The notes under the pieces were generated by a model that searched no databases, had not been told where the DNA came from, and saw only the letters and a program-made list of their open reading frames with translations. 64,000 nt of DNA from positions 186,001-250,000 of the forward strand of contig NC_018206.1 of the NCBI RefSeq assembly GCF_000219625.1, in the 5' to 3' direction. A program made the position numbers and the translations under genes. Below are positions 22,423-32,854 of the stretch, piece by piece; position 1 is the stretch's first letter, and each line of letters begins with the position of its first letter. Source of the stretch: Zymoseptoria tritici IPO323 (taxonomy: Eukaryota > Ascomycota > Dothideomycetes > Mycosphaerellales > Mycosphaerellaceae).

Positions 22423-22542
22423 GTGGAGGATGGACGAGTGGAAGATGGACGAGTGGAAGATGGACGAGTGGAAGATGGACGAGTGGAAGATGGACGAGTG
22501 GAAGTTGGACGAGTGGAAGTTGGACGAGTGGAAGTTGGACGA
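22423..22542 (+). repeat. 15-bp minisatellite, 8 copies
   Basis: Unit gtggaagatggacga: one copy with a single change, four perfect copies, then three copies with t in place of a (gtggaagttggacga). It lies just past the 3' end of isd11 (minus), between it and the bZIP gene. It is open in several frames (V-E-D-G-R or N-K-W-R-M-type peptides), but no gene is supported. Confidence 0.95.
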
Positions 22543-22650
22543 ATCGCTGTGGACGCGGAGCCGTACTGGTCGATGCTGTCGAGTGATCATTGTGCTTCAA
22601 TATACATGCCGCTAGTCATACACAGATCGAGCAGGAGCCGCATAGCAAGA

Positions 22651-23079
22651 TCAATCCCAACTGCGAGGTTGTCAGCATTCATTGAGCAAATCACCATTCC
22701 ATACGGTACTTACCCAGTGTCCTTCTGCCGCACGATATCACCTCTGCCACCGGTCTGCTTTCCCGTCTTCCCTCCCTCCACCACTAATCGATCAAGCTGG
22801 AAGAACTGGCTGACCACGGTTTGCCGCTGCATAGACATTAGCCTCCCACTCTGCCCGCATCGCTCTTGCTCAACCCACCTTCAAGATCTGCAACTCCTTC
22901 AATCCCTTCTGCGTCAACTCTTGTATCCTCCGCGCATCGCTCTCTGTGCTGTGCTCCCGGAATGCATCTCTTGTCCTTCGTTTCGCATATTCTCTGAAGT
23001 TGTAGGCGGCGAACTGACGGGATGTGCGGAGGAGAGAGCGGTAGAGTGATCGCACTTCGAATGCTGTTGTGCTCGCCAT
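22651..23079 (-). CDS. isd11: LYR-motif protein Isd11 (LYRM4), mitochondrial iron-sulfur cluster assembly
   Basis: Isd11 is the small matrix partner that stabilises the cysteine desulfurase Nfs1 and is needed for Fe-S cluster synthesis. The model has three exons, 23079-22879, 22826-22714 and 22660-22651, giving 107 aa. The LYR motif is at residues 12-14 ([14 protein letters not shown]), followed by the conserved FREYAKRR (residues 28-35) and the second helix. Both introns are about 52 bp with GT..AG ends. The last exon is only 10 nt and adds the ending G-W-D. If that splice were skipped the protein would end two residues earlier with K-D-T-G. Length and motif order fit the family well; only the final exon is uncertain. 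Confidence 0.85.
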
Positions 23080-23517
23080 GATGTGTGTGGTGTTGTGGGA
23101 TGGATATATAGATTCCTGGATTGTTGCAGTCGTCGATGTTGCCTCGAACAAATGTTTGATACCTGCAAACGGCTATGTCATCAATTTTGGGAGGAGAGAC
23201 GGGAGCTGATTGTCTTTCTCCTCCGCGGAAGTCCGACATACCGATATTGATGCCTGAGGCAGAACATTTCAGATCGCGCTTTCTCCAATCTCCACAACTT
23301 ACGCGTTTCGAGGTCGAGGAGCACAACTTGGACTTGGACATATCTCGATACAAAGAATCATCTCCGCCAGTCTTTACCATTCTTCCACCTGCTCAGTCCT
23401 CTCGAAGCGCTCGCGATCAACATACATATTGTAGATATACCCGCCGAGTCTCGAGGATTTCCGAAGCAGACTCTCCATACAACAACACCCCCGCTCATCA
23501 CCCGGGAGTGAACCAGC

Positions 23518-23737
23518 ATGGCTCCGGTACGTATCCATCCATCTCCTGAGATCACATCACATCCTGCAGGCCTTGCGTTTGTACGCGGGTGAACACAGCA
23601 AGTGCGGATCATGCCATTGGGCATTCATCAACCTTGCCAGCGGATATGCGCCGGATACCGGCGCCCTGGTAGCCTTTCACAGCATCACGACATATTGCGC
23701 ACACAATCACCTTGTTCTCCAGATGAATCCATTGTAA
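23518..23737 (+). CDS. Possible small spliced gene, 59 aa
   Basis: ATG-GCT-CCG is followed by a consensus donor (GTACGT) and a CTGCAG acceptor (intron 23527-23569, 43 bp). The second exon stays open for 55 codons to a TAA at 23735. The product would read MAPALRLYAGEHSKCGSCHW and continue with four further Cys/His residues. No family is recognised. It sits 22 bp before the next gene and could equally be part of that gene's leader. Listed because the splice sites are good. Confidence 0.25.
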
Positions 23738-23759
23738 CTCTTCCTCCACACAACTAACG

Positions 23760-25559
23760 ATGAATGCCTATGAACAGTACCGTGCGCCTGGTCGCAGCAA
23801 TCGCTCAGGTCGAAGCAATGCCGATAACGACGTATTCGAAGGCCTGCCGGTCAAGCAATGGGGCCAGTCATACGCGCGAGTATCACTAGCTCCGCCTGTC
23901 ACAGAGGTCGTGTCTGGTGAGGACGACAAATGGGCGGATCCGCCGATGCCACGCGACTATCAAATGCTTTCTCCTTGGACGCAGCAACTCCTCCGACTTG
24001 CAAGATCTGGCAAAGTCGGCACCAAGCGAAAACAGGACCTGGACGCGCTGGACGATGACAAACCCGAGGATGACATCGCCGAGGAAGCTAACAAGAGTGT
24101 CAATGTGGAAGACCGTGGCTACATCGCCAAGAAATGGAAGCCCGTTCCGGAACATCTACTCGAGCCAGAGCACAAGCATTTCGAGTTCCTGGCCAAAAGG
24201 CGCAAGGGCCTGCCGAGTCTGTACGGTCCAGAACAGCAAAGTGTCCTCGACGTACCGATGCGGAAAACAAAGGTGCAGAAGACTGATGCGAATGGCGAGA
24301 TTGCCATCTACGATGTGCTCATCCCGGAAGGCCAGACAGTGGAGGGAGAAGTGACGGAGTCTACCGAGCTTGCCGATGCAAAGCCTGTGGTCGCGGCACC
24401 TGGTACTGTGATTGAAGGTGTCGGTATCGCCAACGAGGAAGGAGTCGTGGTCGCCGAACATCTCAAGCCGACTGTTGCGCCGCGCCGGAACAGGCCTCCT
24501 CCTAAGAAGAAGGGCGGTCCAGGACGTGGCAAGAAGCGCGTGACTTTCACTAATCCCGACGGATCTACATACACGACAGTCGTACCGAACGCGACAAAGA
24601 TCGTGCCTCAGCCAGGTCAGACTGTCAAGCATGTTGCAAAAGGGGAGGAGGCTGGCGCGGATGTCACTGCTGCGCAAGCTGCGGCTGCGGCGCCTGGAGA
24701 AGAGGGCGCTGAAGGAGGACAAGAAGGTGGTGAGGATGGCAGTGACAGCGGCGACGATGATGGAGACGATGATGATGATCGCGAGGACGGCGAGCTTTCA
24801 GGTGATGAGGCACCTACCCATGGCGAAGGAAATGCGGCAGCACCGCCGACTGACGCTGCTCCTCCGGCTCCGACGACCGACACAGCCGAACCGATGGAGG
24901 ACGTGCAATCTACCAACGACAACACCAAGCCCGAACCTGTTGAAAAGATGGACGCCGAGCCGCTTCCATTACATCAAGACGAGACTCAAGCCATGCCATC
25001 TGCAGCAACGGACCAAATAACCCGAGACCCACCGAGCTCACCGGATCTACCATTAGCAGTGATCAGTCATAGCAGGTCTGCGTCCATGGCTGATGCGCCT
25101 CCGATGTCCCTCAATGCTGAAGGGCCTGGCGCCGAATTGGAAGTCGCTGAACAAGCACTGGAGTCGAGAGAGGAAGTGACATCGACAGAAGAGCCACTGG
25201 CCAAGGTCGCCGTTGGAGAAGAGCCTGCTTCGATTGTCGAGGAGATTTCCGAGCCCACCGAAGTCGAGGAGACACCCGCAGTCATGGAAGAAGCCGCCGA
25301 GACTGCCGCAAAATCGCCTGTAGCCGCAGTTGAACAGCCTTCAGCCGGGGTGCCAGCGGAGGAAGAAGCGTATGCTGTTCCTGCTGAAGTACAACCTGCA
25401 AAAGTACGACCCGCTGAAGGACACCCAGAACCGGAGGCTCCCGCTTATGAAGCTCTGACGCCGATTGCCCATGAAGTCGAAGAGGAGCCCGACAACCCGG
25501 ACGATGGCGAGGACGATCTACTGGGCAACCTGGAGAAGCATCTGGGGAATGAGTCGTAG
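23760..25559 (+). CDS. Large acidic protein with conserved N-terminal third, probably nuclear
   Basis: A 599-aa protein without introns. The first 200 residues look structured and conserved (NDVFEGLPVKQWGQSYARVS, MLSPWTQQLLRLARSGKVG, GYIAKKWKPVPEHLLEPEHK, RRKGLPSLYG). A basic proline/lysine patch follows (PPPKKKGGPGRGKKRVTF), then a very acidic Asp/Glu/Gly tract (residues of about 320-350) and a long Ala/Glu/Pro-rich disordered tail ending in an acidic DDGEDD motif. Basic patch plus acidic tract suggests a chromatin- or RNA-associated nuclear role; this is inference from composition. I do not recognise the family. The neighbouring isd11 is divergent, about 0.7 kb away. Confidence 0.8.
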   Translation: MNAYEQYRAPGRSNRSGRSNADNDVFEGLPVKQWGQSYARVSLAPPVTEVVSGEDDKWADPPMPRDYQMLSPWTQQLLRLARSGKVGTKRKQDLDALDDDKPEDDIAEEANKSVNVEDRGYIAKKWKPVPEHLLEPEHKHFEFLAKRRKGLPSLYGPEQQSVLDVPMRKTKVQKTDANGEIAIYDVLIPEGQTVEGEVTESTELADAKPVVAAPGTVIEGVGIANEEGVVVAEHLKPTVAPRRNRPPPKKKGGPGRGKKRVTFTNPDGSTYTTVVPNATKIVPQPGQTVKHVAKGEEAGADVTAAQAAAAAPGEEGAEGGQEGGEDGSDSGDDDGDDDDDREDGELSGDEAPTHGEGNAAAPPTDAAPPAPTTDTAEPMEDVQSTNDNTKPEPVEKMDAEPLPLHQDETQAMPSAATDQITRDPPSSPDLPLAVISHSRSASMADAPPMSLNAEGPGAELEVAEQALESREEVTSTEEPLAKVAVGEEPASIVEEISEPTEVEETPAVMEEAAETAAKSPVAAVEQPSAGVPAEEEAYAVPAEVQPAKVRPAEGHPEPEAPAYEALTPIAHEVEEEPDNPDDGEDDLLGNLEKHLGNES

Positions 25560-26010
25560 GGTTGACAGCGCACTGGTATTGGACGAGGGATTCGCTCTCA
25601 TGCATAGGACGTTTCACGTGCTATTCTATCGCTGACGACTATGTAGACATTGTATCAATATACGTCCTGGCTTCCATCGTCATGGCAGCGATCAACATGA
25701 CGCCTGGCATGTGAAAGCACTCAAGGTAAGCCGCAGGTCGCTGTCTACGGCACGTGGTGAACGAAGTGCGATCCGTCACGGAACTGCGCACATGCTCTCA
25801 TCACATGCTAGACATTCACCTCACCATTCTCGCCCCACTTTGGCTGCATTGCTCTGCGTTCCAAGCCTTCTTCTTTCCAGACACACCAGCTCATTCCTTC
25901 CAAAAACATCCACAACACAATGTCACAAAAGACATCCGCAAAGCAAAACGACATTCGCAGAACAACATCCACAATACGACATCCACAACACGACATCCGA
26001 AGCAGCGAAC

Positions 26011-26898
26011 ATGCCTTCCGCGAGATCCAAGAACTCTAGACGCTCGAAGAAGCAGCGTGCAGATAGAGCCTATCAGCAGGAGCTCTACGAGCATGATCCA
26101 GTGATGGCGCATATTCTTCGGACCATCTTCGAGCTCGAGCCAGACAACGAAAAAGCCTCGCGCCTCACGCACGAGCTGATTCGAATCTTCTCAAGAACAG
26201 GCAGCAAGCTCATCGGGATCAAGTCCAAGAGGTCGAGAAATTCGTTCAAGATCTGTAGTTGACCACGCGCAAGCGCAACAAGGCAGAAAAGGAAGAGGTT
26301 CTGAAGAAAGCCGCAGGCATACTGGCACATTGTTCTCAACCGATTCGAAATCAAATGCTTACGCCTTGGCCACAGAACGCGATGCACACTGGGGCCCTCG
26401 GCACAACATGTGTCCAAATATCACAGATGAGGAGGTCAAGACTATGATCGACGCCGTATATAAGATGCTGCCTGGCACACCAGAGCTGGTCACCGTCCGC
26501 CTCATGTGGGTCGTGGAGGGCAAATGTCTGGAGTTCGTCGACAGGATGCAGCAAGTCCGAGACGACAACTCTGCTGCGTCCCAGGTGTTCCTCGATTAGA
26601 ACAAGCTTTTCGCACTTGCGGCCTTCAAGTGTTTACGCCAGCAAACGACGGGTGGTATATACCATCGCTTCCACGAGATTTCACGAGCGAAACGCTGACG
26701 AGTGTACATTTAGCACCCGCTCCGCATGAGAAGGAAGTCACTCTCGCCGAGTACATGGCTTCCCTGGATGTGACCGAACAAGGCGACGAAGGCGGCAATG
26801 AAGAACTCATGGACGACAGGAACGAAATTGCCGGGGCGGACGACAAGAATGAGCATGAGCGTAGCAAGGGCACATCCTCAATGAGGTGGCTTAATTGA
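26011..26898 (+). pseudogene. Unknown gene broken by successive frameshifts
   Basis: Four adjacent open segments read like one protein but lie in successively shifted frames. The first starts at 26011 (basic start, then YQQELYEHDPVMAHILRTIF to FSRTGS). The second, from about 26215, reads DQVQEVEKFVQDL, a TAG, then TTRKRNKAEKEEVLKKAAG. The third (about 26330-26590) reads NMCPNITDEEVKTMIDAVYK to NSAASQVF. The fourth reads LEQAFRTCGLQVFTPANDGW and ends at 26898 after an acidic tail. Every junction shifts the frame in the same direction, and I found no plausible introns at them. No domain is recognised. A genuine decaying gene is the simplest reading; clustered assembly errors are the alternative. 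Confidence 0.45.
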
Positions 26899-26982
26899 CG
26901 ACCTCCTACAGTCCTCTTCTCCCCTTCCATACGTTTACTTCCGCTTCACACGAACAAAAACCAAGCAAACTCTCAGATCAAC

Positions 26983-27223
26983 ATTAAATTCATCACGCTG
27001 ATCACTGCCGCCTTCGTCGGCCTCATGGGCATGGCTCCTCTCGTGGCAGCCGTATGCAAACGCCTCCCGCTGCTCGTCTGCCAATGACAAAGCTAACCCA
27101 AGACCGCCAACGATTTGTTTTCTTCCTTTCTTGCAAAATCGGTGCATCGAAGTCCGCAGTCATGGTCAGCTAAATGTGTGCTGACTTTTGTCGCGTTTAG
27201 CTGGGGCAGTCAGTGCCAGTATG
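26983..27223 (+). pseudogene. Defensin-family relic (copy 1): start codon and cysteine exon lost
   Basis: Codons 2-23 match the signal peptide of the intact defensin at 33894 (ITAAFVGLMGMAPLVAA), and the intron donor (GTATGC) is at the same place. The start codon is ATT in place of ATG. The second exon, which would carry the first four cysteines, is missing or unrecognisable. A remnant of the last intron (gtgctgactt...) and of the third exon survives up to 27223, with one cysteine replaced by Tyr. It cannot encode a folded peptide. Confidence 0.7.
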
Positions 27224-28104
27224 ACGGAGAAGAAGATTGGCTGGCTCCGCATGCAATTGTGAGAGATGAATTCGGGCGCCAATGTTGACGAATGCTACTT
27301 CCGAGCAGGCCGAAAACGCACGAGAAGGAAGATGGCTCAGTCCGGACCTGTAGTATAGGCAACCCACTCTCTACTGGCATGGTAGACTGGCAGTCATTCG
27401 GCGATACCATTGTCGGTCTCCTGATCATCTGCATTCCATGAACAACGATCAATAACGACATGATCACGATCACGCCACGAATCCATGTGCTGAGATGAAA
27501 TCACGTTCATCGCTGGTCGACCAAAGAAGTCTGCCGCTTCACGAAGACCATATCTCTCCCTGAACAACGTGTGCCTCACATGAGTCTCCTTTCGTGACTT
27601 GCTCGCTCCCCTTCAGGTGATCAATGTGAACATCTTGCTATCTTTTGTGCCTGTGGATGATGACACTGGACTGCCGAATCTCATTGTCAACATTACCGTT
27701 GAGGACGTTACTGTCGGAGCCGGACACATCTCGTCTCCAGAGAAGACCTTCGTCGAAAGCCTCGTTCTAGCCATGAAGTACGCCGACAGCATCCTGGCCC
27801 ACGCCATTTGATAGACGATGTCAGCAACGACGAGAACGAGGCGCGAGATCGCCAAAAGAGTGTTTCACATAGTATCTTCTATCTATTCTTCTATTTGATA
27901 AAGCAAGCCAAGCAACAAAGTACCACACGAACGAATGTAGACTGGGATTCCCAGTGCAAGTCTACCTCCCACCGGTTCCCCAGATCCTACCCCAGTGAAC
28001 GACAAAACAAAAGAAAACAAAGGTGAAATCTCCTGCAAGCCGCTTGCTCTTGCGACCATAGCAGCTGCAATGCCAGACCCCTTCCCGATCCCAGGCGCAT
28101 CAGC
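27224..28104. other. Gene-poor stretch
   Basis: The one frame worth note is 27599-27811 (plus). After a CAG at 27617-27619 it reads VINVNILLSFVPVDDDTGLP and ends at a stop after 50 or so codons. It could be the last exon of a lost gene. No domain or partner exon was found. Confidence 0.3.
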
Positions 28105-28752
28105 CTAGAGTCCCAACCCAACTTGTCTAGTCTCATACTCCGTGTCCGAGCGTCCCGATGGAGAGATGAAGTTGACGGTGCCGTCGTTATTGATCCAGAT
28201 CTGCAAGACTTTGCCCTTATCTTCGTCCGTCAAGATGTGCTGCTTGTATCCGGCCGTGGCGGCATCGTTGAGCATCGCGGTACACAGAGCTTCCGCCGCA
28301 ACTCCAGCCACCGCTGTAACGGCCGCGAGCTCAGGTTGAAGGATCTCAGCCGCTGTCAGCGCAGCGCCGATCAAAGTCGGCGCCGCACTCTCGAGCCAGT
28401 TGATGATGTCTTGGAAGTTCTCCGGGTCGGTGTAGAATTGAGACATGGAGTTCTTGCCGATCGGGTCGTTGTCGTTGTGCCCAAGCACGAGCCACCAGTC
28501 TCGGCCTGTGGTAAGCCAGCCTGTGTTGTAGGTGACTTCGAAGGGCGAGGACCATTGACCGGGCTGGAGGATGTCGTAGACGTGTTCTTCCTTGTAGACG
28601 TTGCTGTATTTGTGGACCACGCCGACTCCGCTGATACTGTGAGGAGTGTTGTTGATGACCTGGACGTACGCTTTCTCTCCGTCGCCGCAAAGAGCGAGCG
28701 GGAAGAGGAGAGTGAAGGCAAAGAGCGACTGGAAGAACGTCGAGGGCTGCAT
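28105..28752 (-). CDS. Secreted protein with PUD1_2-like (up-regulated in daf-2) beta-sandwich domain
   Basis: A 215-aa intronless protein. The signal peptide is MQPSTFFQSLFAFTLLFPLA with cleavage near LCG. The N-terminal half (AYVQVINNTPHSISGVGVVH, DILQPGQWSSPFEVTYNTGW, RDWWLVLGHND) resembles the PUD1_2 domain, a beta-sandwich found in nematodes and fungi whose biochemical function is not well established. An alpha-helical Ala-rich middle part follows, then a C-terminal segment (GKVLQIWINNDGTVNF). Only one clear cysteine pair is possible in the mature protein. An extracellular location is likely. The gene lies within the decayed defensin-containing region. Confidence 0.75.
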   Translation of the reverse strand: MQPSTFFQSLFAFTLLFPLALCGDGEKAYVQVINNTPHSISGVGVVHKYSNVYKEEHVYDILQPGQWSSPFEVTYNTGWLTTGRDWWLVLGHNDNDPIGKNSMSQFYTDPENFQDIINWLESAAPTLIGAALTAAEILQPELAAVTAVAGVAAEALCTAMLNDAATAGYKQHILTDEDKGKVLQIWINNDGTVNFISPSGRSDTEYETRQVGLGL

Positions 28753-30651
28753 TTTGATGTTTGATGGCTGAGATTGGTGTAGTGGTTGTAGGAGTTCAAT
28801 GAGGAGTTGAGACTTGGTGATGTTTGACTGTGGATGGAGAAGTCAGGACATTGGAGAGATGGAGGGCCTTCTTATACCGTCGACGTAGCGTCCAACGGAT
28901 GATAGATGCCTCATAGGAGTATGCCATCTATCGTCTAGGACTCTACCGAGAATGCGCAGCATGCTACCGTACGAGGCGTGTTCAGTGAGGCATTTGCAAC
29001 ACCAGTTCGGCGACTCCGGTGCTGCATAGAGACTGTGATGCGTGCAGAAGCTTCTCCGCTTCGTTACATCGGCATCAGCTGGAGAGTTGAAGTCAAACGT
29101 CAGCTGAAGTCAAGAAAGCAGCCTCAGCTGCCCGGCGCGGGACGAAGGCCGAATCTTCTGTGAGTGTCATTGGGACTCAGGCTGAGCAGGTATTGGATGC
29201 TCGCATGTCGCATATGTCGTAGCATGTGGATCATAATCGGCCTTCTCCGATACTGGAATGTTCTTGGAGGGCTAGTCAGCAGACTCGGTGGTGTGATATG
29301 CTGGCGGTAAGACGTCGCTCTCTCCGCAGTCCTTCTGCAGAATCGATATCTTGTCAAACGCAAGAGCGTGGAACCGAGTTGATGAAGTAGCTCTTTACCA
29401 TTTGGCAGATTGATTGGCCTGTGCATGGCCATCGTGAAATAAAATAATGGAACAGCCTGTACGGTAGGGTCGTCTGCGTCTGCGGATCTATGCACCAGGG
29501 AGTTCGACGGCGCCGTCGGGCATGGAATTCTGAACCTTTCGTAGCAAGTATGAGCAGTGAGACTTGGCCTTCCGGATCAAGGACTAAGATAGCCATCAAC
29601 TCAGCCCTGTCAGTCTCTTCAGACATATTGGTCCTTCAGCCCTGTCACGCCATGATCTGCAAAGTAGCACAGAACTTCCAGGTACCCTTTGTTCAGCCGT
29701 GGAACACATGGAGTGAGAAGCTGACGATTCCGGGCGTACACATCTTGGATCTGCTTGAATCCAGGCCGATCTGTCAATCTCGGGGCATCGAAGTCGGCCG
29801 GGCGGCTCGTACTCCGGCTGAGTAGCACAGGTACAGGAGGCCAGCCGTATGGCGCGAGCAGTGTTCCATCAGCTTTCCATCGCATACGCTGTTTCCCGCG
29901 AAGTGGATCGAATGGCGTTTGGTGCGGCTAGATCAAGCGAACAGCATCGTCACTCGCCCTACATTCAGAGGCTTGATAGCGGTGTGAGATGTCGACTGCC
30001 ACGACGCAGTGAGAAAGGAAGGAGTCAAGGAGTGTGCATACCTTTGCTGTCGAAGTGATGCAGCATGCAGCATGCTCTTGGCGCTTACTCAGCGCTTCGA
30101 AGACGCCACCTCACCTCACCTCTGGCGGTCCATCACTCTCTATGCCGCGTTGCCTTCAGAACTACGGAGCTGATCCGAGAAACGCTGACAGAGAAAGCGG
30201 TCGCGGTACGCACGTTCGCGCTCATGGTACTGTCTTTGCATGCGGACTACGGCCTGTAATGAGCTCCTCGCAGAACAGGGCAAGCAAGACGGCGACGATG
30301 GAATCAAGAGAAGACCTCAAGAGCGACGATACCGAGGACAAGATTGAGCAATAGAGCAGCTAGCGAGGACTCTGGCCGCGACAATGTCCTTTGGTGGGCT
30401 TGCGAACAGCGTGTGAGCGCAGACTTTCCATCCTGAATCCCCGTTGTGGTGGCCAGGTATACCGCACTGTCCAGAGTTCGTGAAGTCTTCCTTCCAGAGA
30501 CCCCGGCCGGGCTGAGCGACTTTCCAGACGACGTGCCAGTAATGTAGCCTCCGGCATCCTTCTCTTGTCTTCCTGCATCACAGTCATTTCTGTGAACCAA
30601 ACACCCATCCAATCGAGCATCGCATCAGTCCACCATCTTCATCAACCCAAA
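28753..30651. other. Gene-poor stretch with two broken minus-strand frames
   Basis: Minus-strand frames 29885-29619 (MRWKADGTLLAPYGWPPVPV...) and 29626-29354 (ELMAILVLDPEGQVSLLILA...) have protein-like composition and may be parts of one decayed gene, but the frames differ and a stop separates them. Nothing else is supported. Confidence 0.3.
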
Positions 30652-30945
30652 ATGAATTTTTACTGCTCTGATCATCGCCCTCGTCGGCTTCGTGGGCCTG
30701 CCTCTTCTAGTCGCCGCAGTGCGCCGGCCAGTCCTCCCTTCCGTCCCTGTCTCCAAAGCTAAACGACGACTTTCATGCAGGCCTTTGGATATCCCAAGAC
30801 GAGCGCACATGCAACACTCACTGTGTCAAGGACAAGCATCAAGTTAATGCTATTGGTACGTGACCACTGCTCAAAATCTCTGCTCGTATGGCGATATGTG
30901 CTGACTGTAGTCGGGCGAAGCATTGGCCACCCAGCCTGCTACTGC
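30652..30945 (+). pseudogene. Defensin-family relic (copy 2): frameshifts and lost cysteines
   Basis: The signal-peptide exon matches the intact gene once one extra T (run of five T at 30656-30660) is discounted. Its donor (GTGCGC) is at the same codon. The second exon (about 30781-30855) keeps the C-N-T-H-C-V-K-D core, but the first cysteine codon is TAT, two one-base deletions break the frame, and the G-G-Y-C motif is lost. The second intron keeps the tgtgctgact block seen in the other copies. The third exon is barely recognisable. Confidence 0.7.
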
Positions 30946-31084
30946 GATGATACCCATTAGCAGTGCCATTGTCTCTACGCCGATGAGCCTCGAGCCCACA
31001 TCCAGCGCAAACGCTTCAAGTCAACAACAGTGAGCCTGCACTCACTGCAGTACTCGCTGAGCCGACCAGCCTTATGCTCTCATC

Positions 31085-31575
31085 TTGTGCAGCAAGACCG
31101 GCGTCGACGATCCTGAAGCTCCATTCAGCGCGAATACTTCAGGTCGATCACCCTCTGCCTACGTCTGCCGCTGCAATCGCTCAGCCGATCAACCTCAAGT
31201 ATGTATTCCCTACAGCACCTCTTACGCTGACCGGCCTTCCACCTGCATATCGTGCAGAATTTACCAGGTCGATCATCCTTCGCCTACATCTACCACAACA
31301 CCCGCTCTGCCGACCGACCTCGAGCCTACATCCAATACAACACCACTCCGTCCGAGCAGCCCTCCGCCTGCATTCTGAGCAAAACGCTTCGGATCGATCA
31401 GCCCTCATCTTGCATCTCGTCTTGCATCTCTCAGGCTGATCATCCCTTCGCCTGCGTTCTGTGCAGAACTCTTCGGGTTGATCAGCCCTCAACTTGCATT
31501 CTGTCCAACACCGCCGAGGTCGATCTTCCTTCCACCTGCGCACCGTGCACCGCCTTTCAGGTTGATCAGACCTGA
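31085..31575 (+). repeat. Degenerate minisatellite, about 42-48 bp unit
   Basis: About ten diverged copies of a unit built around GTCGATCA-CC-TTCG-CCTGCAT-CTGT. In translation most copies give a V-D-x-P-S-x-C-I-x-x-x-T-type motif, but the frame changes between copies (31085 frame, then 31252 frame), so one long protein is not supported. It could be the fossil of a repeat-protein gene. Confidence 0.65.
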
Positions 31576-31652
31576 ACTCACATTCTGTGCATCTGCACCG
31601 AGGCGGATGGTCCCAGGAGTGAAGAAACTTTCAAGTCGATCAGCCTTTCAAG

Positions 31653-31895
31653 ATGAAGCCCGCTGACGAGAGATACAAGGCCAACAGGCAGGTCAAGGAC
31701 ATGAAGCACGACGGTGACGAGTATGCCGATGCTCTCCTTCGCAGAAACAACACAGGAAAGCTGCGGCCTTTTGGATCGAAGAAAAAGATCGAGGTTCTGA
31801 ATGAAGACCTTCTCCACCCAGCCAAGAAAGAGCGAGACGAGTGGTTGCGCTTTTACAAGAACCTCACGCATATGTCGTCTGGTGCAGCGTGGTAA
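31653..31895 (+). CDS. Small basic protein of unknown function, 80 aa
   Basis: An uninterrupted frame starting MKPADERYKANRQVKDMKHD, rich in Lys, Arg, Asp and Glu, with helical character throughout (DEYADALLRRNNTGKLRPFG, EERDEW-type segment). It may be the first exon of a larger gene running into the Ser/Thr/Asn-rich frame at 31995-32240, but no convincing intron was found. No family is recognised. Confidence 0.35.
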   Translation: MKPADERYKANRQVKDMKHDGDEYADALLRRNNTGKLRPFGSKKKIEVLNEDLLHPAKKERDEWLRFYKNLTHMSSGAAW

Positions 31896-32019
31896 AGGGG
31901 AGAGAACGCTGCAGCACGACTTCGCCCGCGGATCGCGAAGATATGAAGCATGCAGCATATTACAAACTCCCTGCAGCTGTGAAAGACACAACCCATGACA
32001 TTGCTCCGGCCCCGTACCC

Positions 32020-32340
32020 AGACAACTCCACAAAATCATGGGTCGATCAACGGAGCCACGGCAAACAACAACGGTACGGGCACCCCATCCTCCACATCGA
32101 GAGGCCAGACGAATGCTGCGGTGTTACCTTCTGGACCGCAATCCGCTGGACCGATCGGCGGGGGCGCCGGAACTCACAGCGATACAGCCAGCACCTCTTC
32201 CACCTCGACAAGTCAGACGAATGCTGCGGTGCCACCTTGAGGACCGCAAAACGCTGGGCCAATCAACGGGACTCGGGCAGCTCACGGCAGTACGAGCAAT
32301 ACCTCTTCCACGTCGATGGACCGTGAAATTGCTGCAGTGC
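32020..32340 (+). repeat. About 108-bp degenerate tandem repeat, three copies plus a fourth near 32470
   Basis: Each unit contains ctggaccg(c)...gctggaccgatcggc, then a Ser/Thr codon run, then cagacgaatgctgcggtg. One frame gives G-P-Q-S-A-G-P-I and T-S-Q-T-N-A-A-V-P motifs, broken by a TGA at the second copy. A related unit begins again near 32470. Confidence 0.6.
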
Positions 32341-32854
32341 CATCTACTGGACTATCTCCTGATCAGCTCTTTCTGCTCCGGATTGTCGGTGTCGGTGTTC
32401 CTTCGCAAATTTCCGTGCCTGTACATCGAAATCGAGCTTTTGGAAGGAGAGCACTGAAAAGCAGGTAGTTAGTTACTGGACCGGAAAACTCTGAGCCAAT
32501 CAACGGGTCTTTGGCAGATCAGAACACTCCGGGCACGACACCTCCCACGCCAATCGGCAATGCGACGACTTCCAACCTTCATCCTTTTTCAATCTGTGTG
32601 ACGACGAACGGGAATGGTACAGATTTGGACTCCGCGGGACATCTCGCATCGACCTCAGGCTTTCAGCGTTCTTCGGATCTTGTGGTTGAATGGTGCAACC
32701 GGTGCAACCTTACACTCCATGTTTAGCATGACCGCTGAATCGACCCTCGGGAATGCAGCAGCGATCGATCCTCCATCTGTCCAAACTCAAAGCGCGAGCT
32801 CTACGAGACCGGCAGTGTCAGGCTACTGCACCCCTTCAAGAAACGCAATCCACC

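Noticed and set aside
22423..22542. CRISPR-like regular repeats
   Set aside because: Units are directly adjacent with no spacers and the genome is eukaryotic; this is a minisatellite.
22423..23049. 208-aa plus-strand frame starting with repeated V-E-D-G-R peptides
   Set aside because: The frame opens inside the minisatellite and continues antisense to isd11; the repetition explains its length.
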